NCBI GenBank assembly: GCA_045106235.1
Contig: JBGCEJ010000024.1
Span: forward strand, 62,001 to 126,000
Length of the DNA: 64,000 bases
Origin: UBA4427 sp045106235
Lineage (GTDB): Bacteria > Myxococcota_A > UBA9160 > UBA4427
Reading direction: 5' to 3'
The first letter of the stretch is position 1, and every line of letters begins with the position of its first letter. Below are positions 17,217 to 26,057 of the stretch, piece after piece. Made by a program: the position numbers and the translations under genes. Under the pieces are notes generated by a model that was not told the origin of the DNA, did no database searches, and saw only the letters and a program-made list of their open reading frames with translations.

Positions 17217-18536
17217 TCACATACGCGCCAGCGTCTTCCATCCAAAGACCAAAAGGCCCGAGAGTAGAACCGTCGGAATCAGCCCGAAAAGCCCGAGCGC
17301 GATTTGATCGCCCAGCGCATCGGCCAAAGCCCCGACTGCAAACATCCCCACGAACCCGAGCTGAGCCAGGGTAAAGACCATACTCAGCACTCGGCCTCGC
17401 ATCTCCTCAGGCACAGCCAGCTGAAATCCCGTAATCGCAGCGACGTTCCAGATCTGCCCGGAGATCCCCATCCAGACTTCAACCCCAAGCACCCAGCCGA
17501 AAGAGAACGCGAAGGAATACATCAAGAGCCCGAAAGCGAAGGCCAGCATCGATCCGGTAATGATCAGACCCAAATGACGCCGCGGCGGATAAAGCGTGAT
17601 CCAGATCGCCCCCGCAAACGTCCCAACCCCGTGGACAGCGGACATCACCCCAAACTCGGTCATTCCGACCTCGAGGACGTGCCGCGCAAAAATCGGACGC
17701 ATGGGGCTGATCGCGCCATTGAAGATCGCCATCGAACAAGCCAGAAGCGCAAGCAGAAGCGGTGGCCGCGCCCGCACGTAAGCAAAGCCCTCGCGCACAT
17801 CGGCCCAGGCGCTCGTTCGTTCCTCACCCCGCTCGCTATCCCCGCGAATCGGAATCAGAATCACGAGCAGCGCCGCCACGACAACTCCGGCGGCCGCGCT
17901 CCAGAACGCCGCAACCATGCCCACCGCGCCAACCAGCACCCCCGCAATCGCGCCCCCGCCCATCGTCCCAAAAGACGAGCCCATGGCGTTCAACGCAATC
18001 GCATGCTGGGTCCGCGTTCGCCCCACGACGTCTACAACGTAGGTCTGGGTCGCCGGATTCAATACGGAAGAGAGCACGCCCCCAACAACGGACAACGCGA
18101 GCAGATGCCAATACTCAACGCGCTCGACGTAGACCAGCAATCCGATCAGACCCGCGATGCTCGCGAGCCCCACACGACCCATCGCAATCAGATTGCGCTT
18201 CGCTTCGCGGTCCACGATCACGCCGGCCAGAGGCGAGAACGCAGCCGCAGCGCCCACCTGAACGAAACCCACAAGACCGACCGCGGTCCGCAAGTCGGTG
18301 AGGGAAACGACGAGCCACTGCATCGCCAGAAAGAGAATCTGGAAGCAGATAAACTGGATGAGATTGGAGGACCAGAGCCGGGCGTAAAAGGGCAGACGAA
18401 ACGTCTTCACGGCTTCGTCGAGACCACTCCCATCCGGTGCGGCCTCTGGGGCTTCCGGCTGGGTCGGTTGATTTTTCGGCCTGCTTGTCGGCCTGGTTGT
18501 CGGCCTGGTTGTCGGCCTGCTTGTCGGCTTAGTCAA
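17217..18536 (-). CDS. MFS exporter with Thr/Arg-Pro repeat tail
   Basis: A 439-residue major-facilitator transporter of the EntS/MFS_3 type (drug or siderophore export). Twelve hydrophobic segments are visible after residue 50, with the loop motif GVIVDREAKRN between helices 2 and 3. The first 45 residues are a cytoplasmic, disordered tail that begins with four copies of a Thr-Arg-Pro type tetrapeptide, encoded by four 12-base DNA repeats. Translation starts at TTG 18536, with GGAG six bases upstream. The gene is 70 bases upstream of the MMPL transporter on the same strand, so the two exporters are probably co-transcribed with the monooxygenase. Confidence 0.87.
   Translation of the reverse strand: MTKPTSRPTTRPTTRPTSRPKNQPTQPEAPEAAPDGSGLDEAVKTFRLPFYARLWSSNLIQFICFQILFLAMQWLVVSLTDLRTAVGLVGFVQVGAAAAFSPLAGVIVDREAKRNLIAMGRVGLASIAGLIGLLVYVERVEYWHLLALSVVGGVLSSVLNPATQTYVVDVVGRTRTQHAIALNAMGSSFGTMGGGAIAGVLVGAVGMVAAFWSAAAGVVVAALLVILIPIRGDSERGEERTSAWADVREGFAYVRARPPLLLALLACSMAIFNGAISPMRPIFARHVLEVGMTEFGVMSAVHGVGTFAGAIWITLYPPRRHLGLIITGSMLAFAFGLLMYSFAFSFGWVLGVEVWMGISGQIWNVAAITGFQLAVPEEMRGRVLSMVFTLAQLGFVGMFAVGALADALGDQIALGLFGLIPTVLLSGLLVFGWKTLARM
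18481..18528. repeat. four 12-bp tandem repeats
   Basis: Four contiguous 12-base units (CTGCTTGTCGGC or CTGGTTGTCGGC, variants in the order C, G, G, C) lie inside the 5' end of the MFS gene. They encode the Thr/Arg-Pro tail on the minus strand. The unit length is a multiple of three, so copy-number change would keep the frame. Confidence 0.9.
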
Positions 18537-18646
18537 GGTCGCTCCACAATGCGGGGCGACCGAGCATAGTCATCTCAGAGACACCACGCCGAACAAACCT
18601 GCGACGCGGTGTCCCTCAGGATCCAGACAAGACCGAACGGGGCGCT

Positions 18647-19189
18647 CTAGTCGAGAAGAAGCTTAAAACCGACCGAGAACGTATTGCTTACACCGCTCTC
18701 CGTATCCACGAGAAGGCGGTCTTGAATCTGAACAGCCGTGCGGGGCGAGAAATAGAACTCTGCGCCGATCTTCGGCCCGAATACGCCGAGATCGTCATCA
18801 AAATCGTCCGATCGAACAATCCCAGCACCCGCAACCGCGCCCGCGTACACGATGATATTCTCTTCCGCCCCAAGCGGATCGGAGTTGATTCTTGCCTCAA
18901 TCGACGGCACGTAGAAAGCCGCTTCGAAATCGTCACTGAAGAATCCGGCGATCGTGAGACTCGCAGCCAGCTCCCAGCGCGCATCGAGGGTCGTGTACGC
19001 CACGTTTCCGCCGAGCAGAAGCGTGTCCAGCGAATCGCCCTCATCCGGGTTGGAGCTGACGACCGAGAAAAGCCCTGTGACGGATTTTCGCCCGCCGATA
19101 TTCACTGCATTCTGCGCCTCGGCGAGTCCTGCAAAAAAGACCACACCCAGCGTCACCAGGGCTACGCCCACACATCCTCGTTGAATCAT
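18647..19189 (-). CDS. small secreted beta-rich protein, possible outer-membrane barrel
   Basis: A 180-residue protein with a clear Sec signal peptide (hydrophobic core, cleavage near GLAEA). The mature part has alternating hydrophobic strands with aromatic ends and finishes with FSVGFKLLLD, resembling small outer-membrane beta-barrel or surface-antigen proteins. I do not recognise a family. The ATG has an AGGAGAGGGA ribosome site upstream. It follows the second caspase gene on the same strand after 105 bases, and may be co-transcribed with the two caspases. It is a candidate outer-membrane or periplasmic partner of them, but this rests on position only. Confidence 0.7.
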   Translation of the reverse strand: MIQRGCVGVALVTLGVVFFAGLAEAQNAVNIGGRKSVTGLFSVVSSNPDEGDSLDTLLLGGNVAYTTLDARWELAASLTIAGFFSDDFEAAFYVPSIEARINSDPLGAEENIIVYAGAVAGAGIVRSDDFDDDLGVFGPKIGAEFYFSPRTAVQIQDRLLVDTESGVSNTFSVGFKLLLD

Positions 19190-19294
19190 TTTCTATCCCT
19201 CTCCTGCCTCTTCACTGCGACTTCCAGCGAGCGACCTACCCGCGAAAGAATCGACGATCCAAAGAAGCGAAAATTGAAGCGCGGTCCTGACGGT

Positions 19295-20719
19295 CTAGCC
19301 GCCCACTCGGAAGGCAATCTCGCCCTCTCCTTCGAGCCGGCCCGCCTGGGGGCTCTGCCGAGCATCTGTCTCATTTGTGACGCGCGGGGCGACATAGGCC
19401 CCGATTTCCGTCGCTGTCACGTAGCCGTCGCCGTTCGAGTCTGCCTTGCCCTCAAGCGCATCCAAAAAGCTGCGCGTAAAAACGCCCTCGCCGTTCCGTT
19501 CGATCGCCTCCTCCCCTTCGCCCCCTGCCGTCACCATCTGCACAGCACGAAGACTCGTCACCTTATTGATATAGTTGTTCGAAGAAGGCTTCACAATACT
19601 GATCCCGCGCGTAAAGCCGAGGCCGGAATAGCAAGAATCCATCGCATAATAGACATGCTTCGCCGGGAGGCGATTCGTGAGTTCACGCAGTTTTTGCATC
19701 GGAATCGCGGTCGAAAAAACGCTCTCCACGGTCGCATCTACGGGAATGATATAGCCCCGTTTGCGATCCCCGCCGATCGTCTCCGTCTGGCCATGCCCCG
19801 CAAAAAAAATCACGACGAGATCGTTCTCCCCCGTGGCTTCGCCGAGCTTGCTGCCCAGGAGGCTCAGAATCGCGCCACGCGTCGCGTCCTGATCGTAGAG
19901 CTCAAAAACCTCGTCGAACCCAAGTCCCTTGAGACGCGCAGAAACCTTCTCGGCATCGCCTCGTGCGCCCGACAATGCGGGCCAATATTGATAGTCGTTG
20001 ACCCCAATCACAGCGGCGATCCGGCGGGCGTAGCCAGGTCGATAGGTTTTCGCAGGCAGCCGAGGGCGTGCAGAAGGCGCTCCCGCGTTGGACTCGGGCA
20101 GCGCAGGGCCCGCCTGAGGCCTGCCCTGTCCACCCGCTCCGCCCGCTCTCCCTGCTGCAGCCTTCCGAGCCGCGACCTTCCATTTCGACAGCATCTTCAC
20201 GGTCGACTTATGCCGCCCGCGGCGGGCAAGCTGGACGGCAGAATATCCCTGCGAACTCTCGATGCTGTCATCGGCGCCCGCCCCGAGCAGAACCTCGACA
20301 ACCGCGGTCTGACCGAAAGCGCTTGCGTTGATGAGCGCAGTATCTCCGTCAAACTCTTGTAGGTCGACCTCTGCCCCCGCCGTGAGAAGCATCTCGACAA
20401 TCTGGGTATGCCCGCGGGTCGCGGCAACATGCAGGGCCGACACGCCCTCATCATCCTGTCCGTTCGGGTCCGCGCCCCCAGACAAGAGACTTGAGACCTT
20501 CGCCGAATTCCCTGCCCCCGCGGCGGACAAGAGCTGCGACGCATCATCCGCAGATGCTCCTGCGGGCAAGAGAATCGACGCGCCTGCGAAAAATACGAAC
20601 ACGATCAGAGTGAGACGAAGGCCGAATCCGAACCTTCCCCGCAGCTCAGAAAGAAGCCCATTCAGAGGAGCGCGTCGGCCCGCAGCGAAATTTCCCAGTT
20701 CCAGTTCCGGTCTAATCAT
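19295..20719 (-). CDS. secreted ankyrin-repeat caspase-like peptidase (copy 2)
   Basis: A 474-residue protein: a long N-terminal region with one hydrophobic export segment (residues 34-52), about three to four ankyrin repeats (57-180), an Ala/Gly/Pro linker (185-222), and a caspase-family peptidase C14 domain (230-474). The catalytic dyad is intact: His309 in FFAGHG and Cys363 in MDSCYSG. An EF-hand/dockerin-like calcium loop, DSNGDGYVTATE (427-438), lies near the end, which fits the calcium dependence of many metacaspase-like enzymes. It starts 12 bases after the stop of its tandem paralogue. The protein should act in the periplasm or at the surface. Ankyrins suggest protein targets or self-assembly. 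Confidence 0.88.
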   Translation of the reverse strand: MIRPELELGNFAAGRRAPLNGLLSELRGRFGFGLRLTLIVFVFFAGASILLPAGASADDASQLLSAAGAGNSAKVSSLLSGGADPNGQDDEGVSALHVAATRGHTQIVEMLLTAGAEVDLQEFDGDTALINASAFGQTAVVEVLLGAGADDSIESSQGYSAVQLARRGRHKSTVKMLSKWKVAARKAAAGRAGGAGGQGRPQAGPALPESNAGAPSARPRLPAKTYRPGYARRIAAVIGVNDYQYWPALSGARGDAEKVSARLKGLGFDEVFELYDQDATRGAILSLLGSKLGEATGENDLVVIFFAGHGQTETIGGDRKRGYIIPVDATVESVFSTAIPMQKLRELTNRLPAKHVYYAMDSCYSGLGFTRGISIVKPSSNNYINKVTSLRAVQMVTAGGEGEEAIERNGEGVFTRSFLDALEGKADSNGDGYVTATEIGAYVAPRVTNETDARQSPQAGRLEGEGEIAFRVGG

Positions 20720-20731
20720 CTGAATCTTCCC

Positions 20732-22213
20732 TTAACGCTTGACCGGAAAGAGAATCTCACCCGTCCCGCCCAACCTTCCATATGCCGGCGTTTGGCGACC
20801 GCCCGTCGACTTCCCGACCTGGTCCGCGACGAACCAGCCGATTTCGCTCGCTGACACGAAGGCATCGCCATTCACGTTCGCCTCGCCTCGCAGAGCCTCC
20901 AGCAAATGCGTCGTAAAGACGCCTCGCCCCTCGGACTCAATCGCCTGCTGCCCGTCGAGCCCCGCCGTCAGGACCTGAACCGAACGGTTCTTCTCAAGAC
21001 CGCGCGTCGCTTCACTCTCGGCCCCCTTCGTGACGAGTCCTCCAGAATAACAAGCATCGACGGCATAGTAGACATGCTTTGCGGCCAGCCGATTGGACAG
21101 ATCCCGCACAGTCTCCATCGAAATGCCCGACACATAGGGGTCATCCGTACTGCCTTCCGTCGGAAGCAGGTAGCCCCGCGTTTCTCCACCCGGCAGTTTT
21201 TCGGTCGCGCCATGCCCGGCAAAAAAGACGAAGGCAAGATCTTCCGCCGTTGTCTCGCGGCGCAACTTCTGCCCCACCAGCTCCAAGATGCCGGCGCGCG
21301 TCGCCTTCTCATCGTAAAGCTCAAACACTTCATCGAAGCCAAGCGCGCGAAGGACCTCCGCCATCTCGCGGGCATCCCGTTTCGCGCCCTCGAGATCGTT
21401 GAGCCGGCTGTACTCGCTCACTCCGATCACCGCCGCGATCTTACGCCGATAGCCCGAGCCAAACTCAATCGGCCGGGAAGAAGCCAGCTCTGTGGCCCCG
21501 CCCGAAGCCTTCGTCTTACGGCTCTTCTTGCGCTGCTTCGATCCCGCACGACCAATATAGGCAGCGATCTCTTTATGACCACGAAGGCTCGCCTGGCTCG
21601 CCGCTTCTCGCGCGGGCAAAGTCGCCCCGAGCTCGATCAGAACTTTGACCGCCTCGAACTCTCCCGCTCGCGCCGCCTTCTCAAGCGGCGTAGAGGATTT
21701 CAACACCGACGTCTGGAGCAGCGCATTATCCGCTCCCCCCCGAAGGCCGCTCGCGCTGCCCCCGGTTAAATTCCGCGCATCCAGATCGGCGCCGTACTCC
21801 GCGAGGACGCGAATGACTTCAACATGGCCACCCCGACTCGCCACATGCATGGGCGTCGATCCGAAATCGTTGTCGACGTCAACGTCGGCTCCTGCATCCA
21901 GCAGGAGTCGCGCGACCCCCGCATGCCCCTTCAACGCTGCAAAATAGAGCGGCGTGTTCCCGCCGCGCCCGCGCTCATCGACATCGTCTCCAGCCGCGAT
22001 CAACTCGGCCACTTTCTCCGCCCGCCCTTTCTTGGCGGCCTTGGCGAGGCCCTTCGCCTCGACGGGAGAAGGCATCAAGAACATGAAAAAAGCGAGGCCG
22101 ACGGCAGCCAGCAGAGGCGCTCTGAGGCCGACAGCGGGGCCAAAGGTGAGGCGGAAGGTGAAGCTGAAAGTGCAACGGAAAATGGAGCCGAAAGCGGGGG
22201 TCGAACGAGACAC
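20732..22213 (-). CDS. secreted ankyrin-repeat caspase-like peptidase (copy 1)
   Basis: A 493-residue paralogue of the next gene, with the same order: export segment (residues 30-53), ankyrin repeats (55-220), a basic linker (226-237) and a caspase C14 domain (255-493). The dyad is His334 in FFAGHG and Cys388 in VDACYSGG. The calcium-like loop NVNGDAFVSASE (446-457) is a weaker EF-hand than in copy 2. The shared stretch GFDEVFELYD shows recent common ancestry, but the linkers and ankyrins have diverged. The start is GTG 22213, with GGAGG six bases upstream. It is the first of the pair in transcription order. Family knowledge points to Arg/Lys-specific or self-processing proteolysis. Confidence 0.88.
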   Translation of the reverse strand: MSRSTPAFGSIFRCTFSFTFRLTFGPAVGLRAPLLAAVGLAFFMFLMPSPVEAKGLAKAAKKGRAEKVAELIAAGDDVDERGRGGNTPLYFAALKGHAGVARLLLDAGADVDVDNDFGSTPMHVASRGGHVEVIRVLAEYGADLDARNLTGGSASGLRGGADNALLQTSVLKSSTPLEKAARAGEFEAVKVLIELGATLPAREAASQASLRGHKEIAAYIGRAGSKQRKKSRKTKASGGATELASSRPIEFGSGYRRKIAAVIGVSEYSRLNDLEGAKRDAREMAEVLRALGFDEVFELYDEKATRAGILELVGQKLRRETTAEDLAFVFFAGHGATEKLPGGETRGYLLPTEGSTDDPYVSGISMETVRDLSNRLAAKHVYYAVDACYSGGLVTKGAESEATRGLEKNRSVQVLTAGLDGQQAIESEGRGVFTTHLLEALRGEANVNGDAFVSASEIGWFVADQVGKSTGGRQTPAYGRLGGTGEILFPVKR

Positions 22214-22329
22214 GAGTTTCCTCCGGGTGCCGAAGTCTTAGCCGGTTAACCGACACTCAGAACCTACACCATGTGCCGGTCGGGACCCGAAAGGTTCCGC
22301 CGCCCCTGGGACCTCCAAATCGGAGTAAA

Positions 22330-24867
22330 TCAGAAGGAAAAAGACAGAGTCAAGCCATAGGTTCGGGGATCGCCCACCGCATGAACGATGGACCGCCGCG
22401 TGCGGGCCAAGTTGAAGACATCCAGGGAGTAAGCCTGGTCCGTCAGATTTTCGACCCATCCCGAGAGCGTGAAATGCTGCGAGGGATCGCGATAGGTCAA
22501 TCGAAAATTCAGCAGCCAGAGTGGATCTTGATTGAGTAGATTCGAGTTCGCCGGGCTGAAGAACACCTCGTCTTTGAACGACCAATCGAGGCGCGGAATC
22601 ACCTGCCCCCACGACCCTCCAAGCGGCCAGGCAACGAAACCGATGAACGCGAATTCGGGAGAATTGATCAGGCGGTTCCCGGTCAGATCCTCCGAGATGG
22701 TGCGTTCGCCGACATCCGCCCCCAGTGCAACCGAAACCGTCTGCACGTTGACGAAATCCGTGTACTTGCTGTCGAGCCAGGCGAAGGTCGTGTGTATCCA
22801 AAGCGAATCAAGAAGCAGCGGTCCCCACCCCTCGAAGGGCTTGATATCCAACTCGGCCTCGAAACCGAGCACATCGGCATCGTCGGCGTTGATCAGCTGT
22901 TGCACGGGCACCGCCCCCGCGTTCTTCAACTGAAAGACCTGGATATCCTGGTAGTCGTAGTAGAAGAGTGCCCAATTCATCCTGACGCGGGCGTCCCAGA
23001 ATTGAGACTTCATTCCTAACTCAACCGCATCGATCCGCTCGGGCACGACGGGCGTCGTCAGCGTTTCGTTCGAAGAGGTTCGCGCGTTCGGATTCACCAC
23101 CCCGCCGTTGATATGCGGCCCTTTCCAGCCCCGGGCGTATCGCCCGTAAAAGCTGATGTCCTCGACTGGGGCGTAGGTGAATTTCAGATCCGCGGCCCAG
23201 CCCGCCTCTTTCGCAGCAGATGCCGCGAACCGGTTCGGGCGGCCAGGAATCGCCTGCCCCGTTCCAATTCTGAAAAGCTCGCTTTGCAGGTTGAGTTCTT
23301 TCTCCTCGTAGTTGAAGCGAAAGCCTCCCTCGACCTTAAATGACTCCGACAAGCGCCAAGCCGAATTGAGCCAGCCCGCGGCATAGCGCGTGAAAAACGT
23401 ATATCGCTGATTCGTGCCGGGCCGAACCAACTCGATGCTGAACTCATTCAGAACGCTCAGCCCCTCGTAGAGATACATCGCCCCGACCTGGCCCGAGAGC
23501 GCTTCGCCGTCGTCCCAATCTAAGCGCAGCTCCTGGGAGACTTGATAGGTCTCGTTCGTCAACACCGGCTCAAGCGCCCGATAAGGATTCCCGTCGAGAT
23601 TCAGCTCGACATCGCGTTCATTTTGCTCATAGGCCGTGACGCTGGTGAGCTGGAAGTCACCCCAATCGAGCACCGCCACGATATTCGCGCCAAATAGGTC
23701 CAGCTTTTCTTTCTCAACGTTGTTGTAGTCACCCTGAAACGGGTCCCCGTCGAACGGACTCGTGATCTTTGAAAAGACATTGCTCCCGGGCGCACGCCTC
23801 TGATTGTCAGGGTCAGTGTATCCGTTCGCATCCAGCGGAATATCAGCGCGGGGCGTCACCTCCTGCAGAAGCTGCGTTGCCCCGACGATCTGAAACTGCC
23901 GACTATCTCCGCGGTTCTGACCGCCGTGCAGATTCAGCATCAGGTCGACGCCGACGCCCGCGATCGTTTCCTGGTAGCGAATAATCGTTCGCGCCCCCCA
24001 GTTATTCACATCGTTGACCCAGTCGCGAACGGGCGGAATTTCGCCCTCGCGCCAGCCCTCCCCGCCAATCGCAATGACCTCCTCCGAAGTATTTTGCGGA
24101 TTAAAACAGGCTTCGAAGACGCGCTGCTTGAAGGAGTCTCGACGTAAGAGCCCCGGATTCTGATTGAAGCTCGGGTCGGCGCAGCGGTTCTTCGTGATTC
24201 CATCGCGTCGATTCACTCGAAATGAACTGCGCATCGAAAGATGCTCAGGGATGATCACGTTCTCGATCGCACCCGAAAAATTCGACTCATTGAATCGCCC
24301 ATACGTGACGTCGAAGGAGGCCTCCGGACTTCCAGTCGGCTTGCGCGCGACCACACGGATCGTGCCCGCCGATGCGTTCCGAGCGTATTGCGTTGCCTGA
24401 GGACCGCGCAGCACATCAATGGTCTCGACATCGAAGAGCTGGGACAGCTGCCCCGCCGGCGAGTTCATGTAGACCTCGTCGTTGTACACCGCGACCGAGG
24501 AAGAAGAGTTCGCGTTGAAATCGCGCAGACCCACGCCCCGAATAAAGAGCGTCGGATTGGAGGCTGCGAAGGGCGTCCTGATTTCCAGATTGGGAGTGAA
24601 CTGCGAAATATCTGATAGATCGCTCGCGCCCAAGGCCTCGAGATAATCTGCATCGAAGCTAATCGCCGAGACCTCTTGCTGTTGCAAGAGAACGGCGCTG
24701 CTCTCGCCGCTCACGATCATCTCTTCAACCCCGACCCAAGGGTTATCGCGGGCCACGACCGAACCCGCGCAGAGCAAGCCGAATAGGCTGGCAAGCACCC
24801 CCCACGCGAACAAGGGGCGCGCGCATCGAACCGGAGCCCAAAGAGCGCCGGCTCGAAGCCTATTCAT
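22330..24867 (-). CDS. TonB-dependent outer-membrane receptor
   Basis: An 845-residue TonB-dependent receptor. After a signal peptide (ending near SVVA) there is a TonB-box-like segment EEMIVSGE, then the plug domain with FIRGVGLRDF and IDVLRGPQATQYARNASAG, and a beta barrel to the C-terminus, which ends in the aromatic FSF typical of barrel proteins. The plug type resembles the FecA/oar-like receptors abundant in bacteria taking up complex organics. Its substrate is unknown. The ATG at 24867 overlaps the end of ppnP by eight bases and has no ribosome site of its own, so translation is likely coupled to ppnP. This ties a surface receptor to a nucleoside phosphorylase. Confidence 0.92.
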   Translation of the reverse strand: MNRLRAGALWAPVRCARPLFAWGVLASLFGLLCAGSVVARDNPWVGVEEMIVSGESSAVLLQQQEVSAISFDADYLEALGASDLSDISQFTPNLEIRTPFAASNPTLFIRGVGLRDFNANSSSSVAVYNDEVYMNSPAGQLSQLFDVETIDVLRGPQATQYARNASAGTIRVVARKPTGSPEASFDVTYGRFNESNFSGAIENVIIPEHLSMRSSFRVNRRDGITKNRCADPSFNQNPGLLRRDSFKQRVFEACFNPQNTSEEVIAIGGEGWREGEIPPVRDWVNDVNNWGARTIIRYQETIAGVGVDLMLNLHGGQNRGDSRQFQIVGATQLLQEVTPRADIPLDANGYTDPDNQRRAPGSNVFSKITSPFDGDPFQGDYNNVEKEKLDLFGANIVAVLDWGDFQLTSVTAYEQNERDVELNLDGNPYRALEPVLTNETYQVSQELRLDWDDGEALSGQVGAMYLYEGLSVLNEFSIELVRPGTNQRYTFFTRYAAGWLNSAWRLSESFKVEGGFRFNYEEKELNLQSELFRIGTGQAIPGRPNRFAASAAKEAGWAADLKFTYAPVEDISFYGRYARGWKGPHINGGVVNPNARTSSNETLTTPVVPERIDAVELGMKSQFWDARVRMNWALFYYDYQDIQVFQLKNAGAVPVQQLINADDADVLGFEAELDIKPFEGWGPLLLDSLWIHTTFAWLDSKYTDFVNVQTVSVALGADVGERTISEDLTGNRLINSPEFAFIGFVAWPLGGSWGQVIPRLDWSFKDEVFFSPANSNLLNQDPLWLLNFRLTYRDPSQHFTLSGWVENLTDQAYSLDVFNLARTRRSIVHAVGDPRTYGLTLSFSF

Positions 24868-25141
24868 AGGTGCAGAGATATGCCGTATCGCCGGCCACCT
24901 TGAGCTGGAACTTCTGATTCGCTTCGACGATGAAACTCGAACCCGCCGGGTACGCACTGAAATCTTCAGCCCCGGGCAGCTTCACGACCAGCTCGCCACT
25001 GACAACGGTCATCGTCTCTTTTTGGCTCGTGCCAAACTCGTACTCCCCCGGCGCCATCACCCCAACAGAAGCAGGCAGCGTCGGACTTTCAAAGCTGATC
25101 GATTTCACATTGCCGTCAAAATACTCATTCACCTTCAACAC
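24860..25141 (-). CDS. ppnP: pyrimidine/purine nucleoside phosphorylase PpnP
   Basis: A 93-residue single-domain cupin of the PpnP (formerly DUF1255/YaiE) family, which phosphorolyses several purine and pyrimidine nucleosides to the base and ribose-1-phosphate. The whole family profile is present: a VNEYFDG start, GVMAPGEYEFGT, TVVSGELVVKLPG and the final CTYE. Length matches the E. coli protein. The start is GTG 25141, with AAGGAGA eight to nine bases upstream. It is the first gene of the minus-strand run and overlaps the TonB receptor start by eight bases. It is divergent from the SGNH hydrolase gene (156 bases between). Confidence 0.94.
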   Translation of the reverse strand: MLKVNEYFDGNVKSISFESPTLPASVGVMAPGEYEFGTSQKETMTVVSGELVVKLPGAEDFSAYPAGSSFIVEANQKFQLKVAGDTAYLCTYE

Positions 25142-25297
25142 GGATCATCTCTCCTTTTGAGCGAGGGCCGAATCGTGCCATTTATGCGAAATCGCGCAAC
25201 GCCCGAGGCCCGTTCCTCCGGCAACGCCCGGGACCCGCCGCTTCTGCGGATCTTCCAGGGCATGGTCCGGCCCGCCGAGATTCGGCACCTTTGGGGC

Positions 25298-26029
25298 ATG
25301 AATAAATGGCAGTGGATTCTCGCTTCGGCCCTTACCTTGATTGCGGTCCTTGCGGTCGCCGGAGCGCTCGCGCTGAGGAACTACGGCCAGAAAAGCCTCG
25401 ACCCCCAGTTCTACGATGACACCATCGCCGAGTTCGAGGCGGCGGACCAAAAGAACCCACCCCTCCCCGGCGCAATTCTTTTCACCGGCAGCTCAAGCAT
25501 CCGCCTCTGGGACACGCTGGCCGAAGATATGGCGCCGCTTCGCGTGATCAATCGAGGTTTCGGCGGTGCGCATATGGCTCACGTCGCACGGAACGCAAAA
25601 CGGCTCACCCTCCCCTACGCACCGACCGCCATCGTCGTCTACGCCGGCGACAATGATCTCGCGGAAGGGACAGGGAAATCCCCAGAGACGGTGATCCAAG
25701 ATTTCCAGACGTTTCTCAGCGCTGTCCGAAGCGAACTCCCGGATGTCCCAATCTATTTCATCGCGATCAAGCCTTCCGTCTTGCGCTGGGATCGCTGGCC
25801 AGAGATGCAAGAAGCCAACGAAGGCATCAGAGCGATGGCCGCGGCGGATGACCGACTCCATTTCCTCGACATCGCCACACCGATGCTTATCTCAAGCGAC
25901 CCCGAGGCCTCTCCGGTTCCGAGCGGAGACCTCTTCCGCTTTGACGGACTTCACCTGAGCGCGGCGGGATACGCCGTCTGGACCGAAGCAATTCGGCCTA
26001 TCCTCCTTGCCCATCACGGGAAGAACTAA
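25298..26029 (+). CDS. membrane-anchored SGNH/GDSL hydrolase
   Basis: A 243-residue SGNH-fold esterase. The blocks are in order: FTGSSSIRLW (nucleophile block; Ser65/66), NRGFGGAH (block II glycine), VVYAGDNDLAEG (block III, GxND) and DGLHLSAAGY (block V, Asp and His). Residues 5-26 form a single hydrophobic helix without a clear cleavage site, so the enzyme is probably inner-membrane anchored with its active site in the periplasm. ATG 25298 gives this short N-terminal helix; earlier in-frame starts would add a charged, unconvincing extension. It is followed 28 bases later by an unrecognised gene on the same strand. Substrates are acyl or acetyl esters, unspecified. Confidence 0.87.
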   Translation: MNKWQWILASALTLIAVLAVAGALALRNYGQKSLDPQFYDDTIAEFEAADQKNPPLPGAILFTGSSSIRLWDTLAEDMAPLRVINRGFGGAHMAHVARNAKRLTLPYAPTAIVVYAGDNDLAEGTGKSPETVIQDFQTFLSAVRSELPDVPIYFIAIKPSVLRWDRWPEMQEANEGIRAMAAADDRLHFLDIATPMLISSDPEASPVPSGDLFRFDGLHLSAAGYAVWTEAIRPILLAHHGKN

Positions 26030-26057
26030 CACGACCATCCAGAAGAGAGATGCATTC

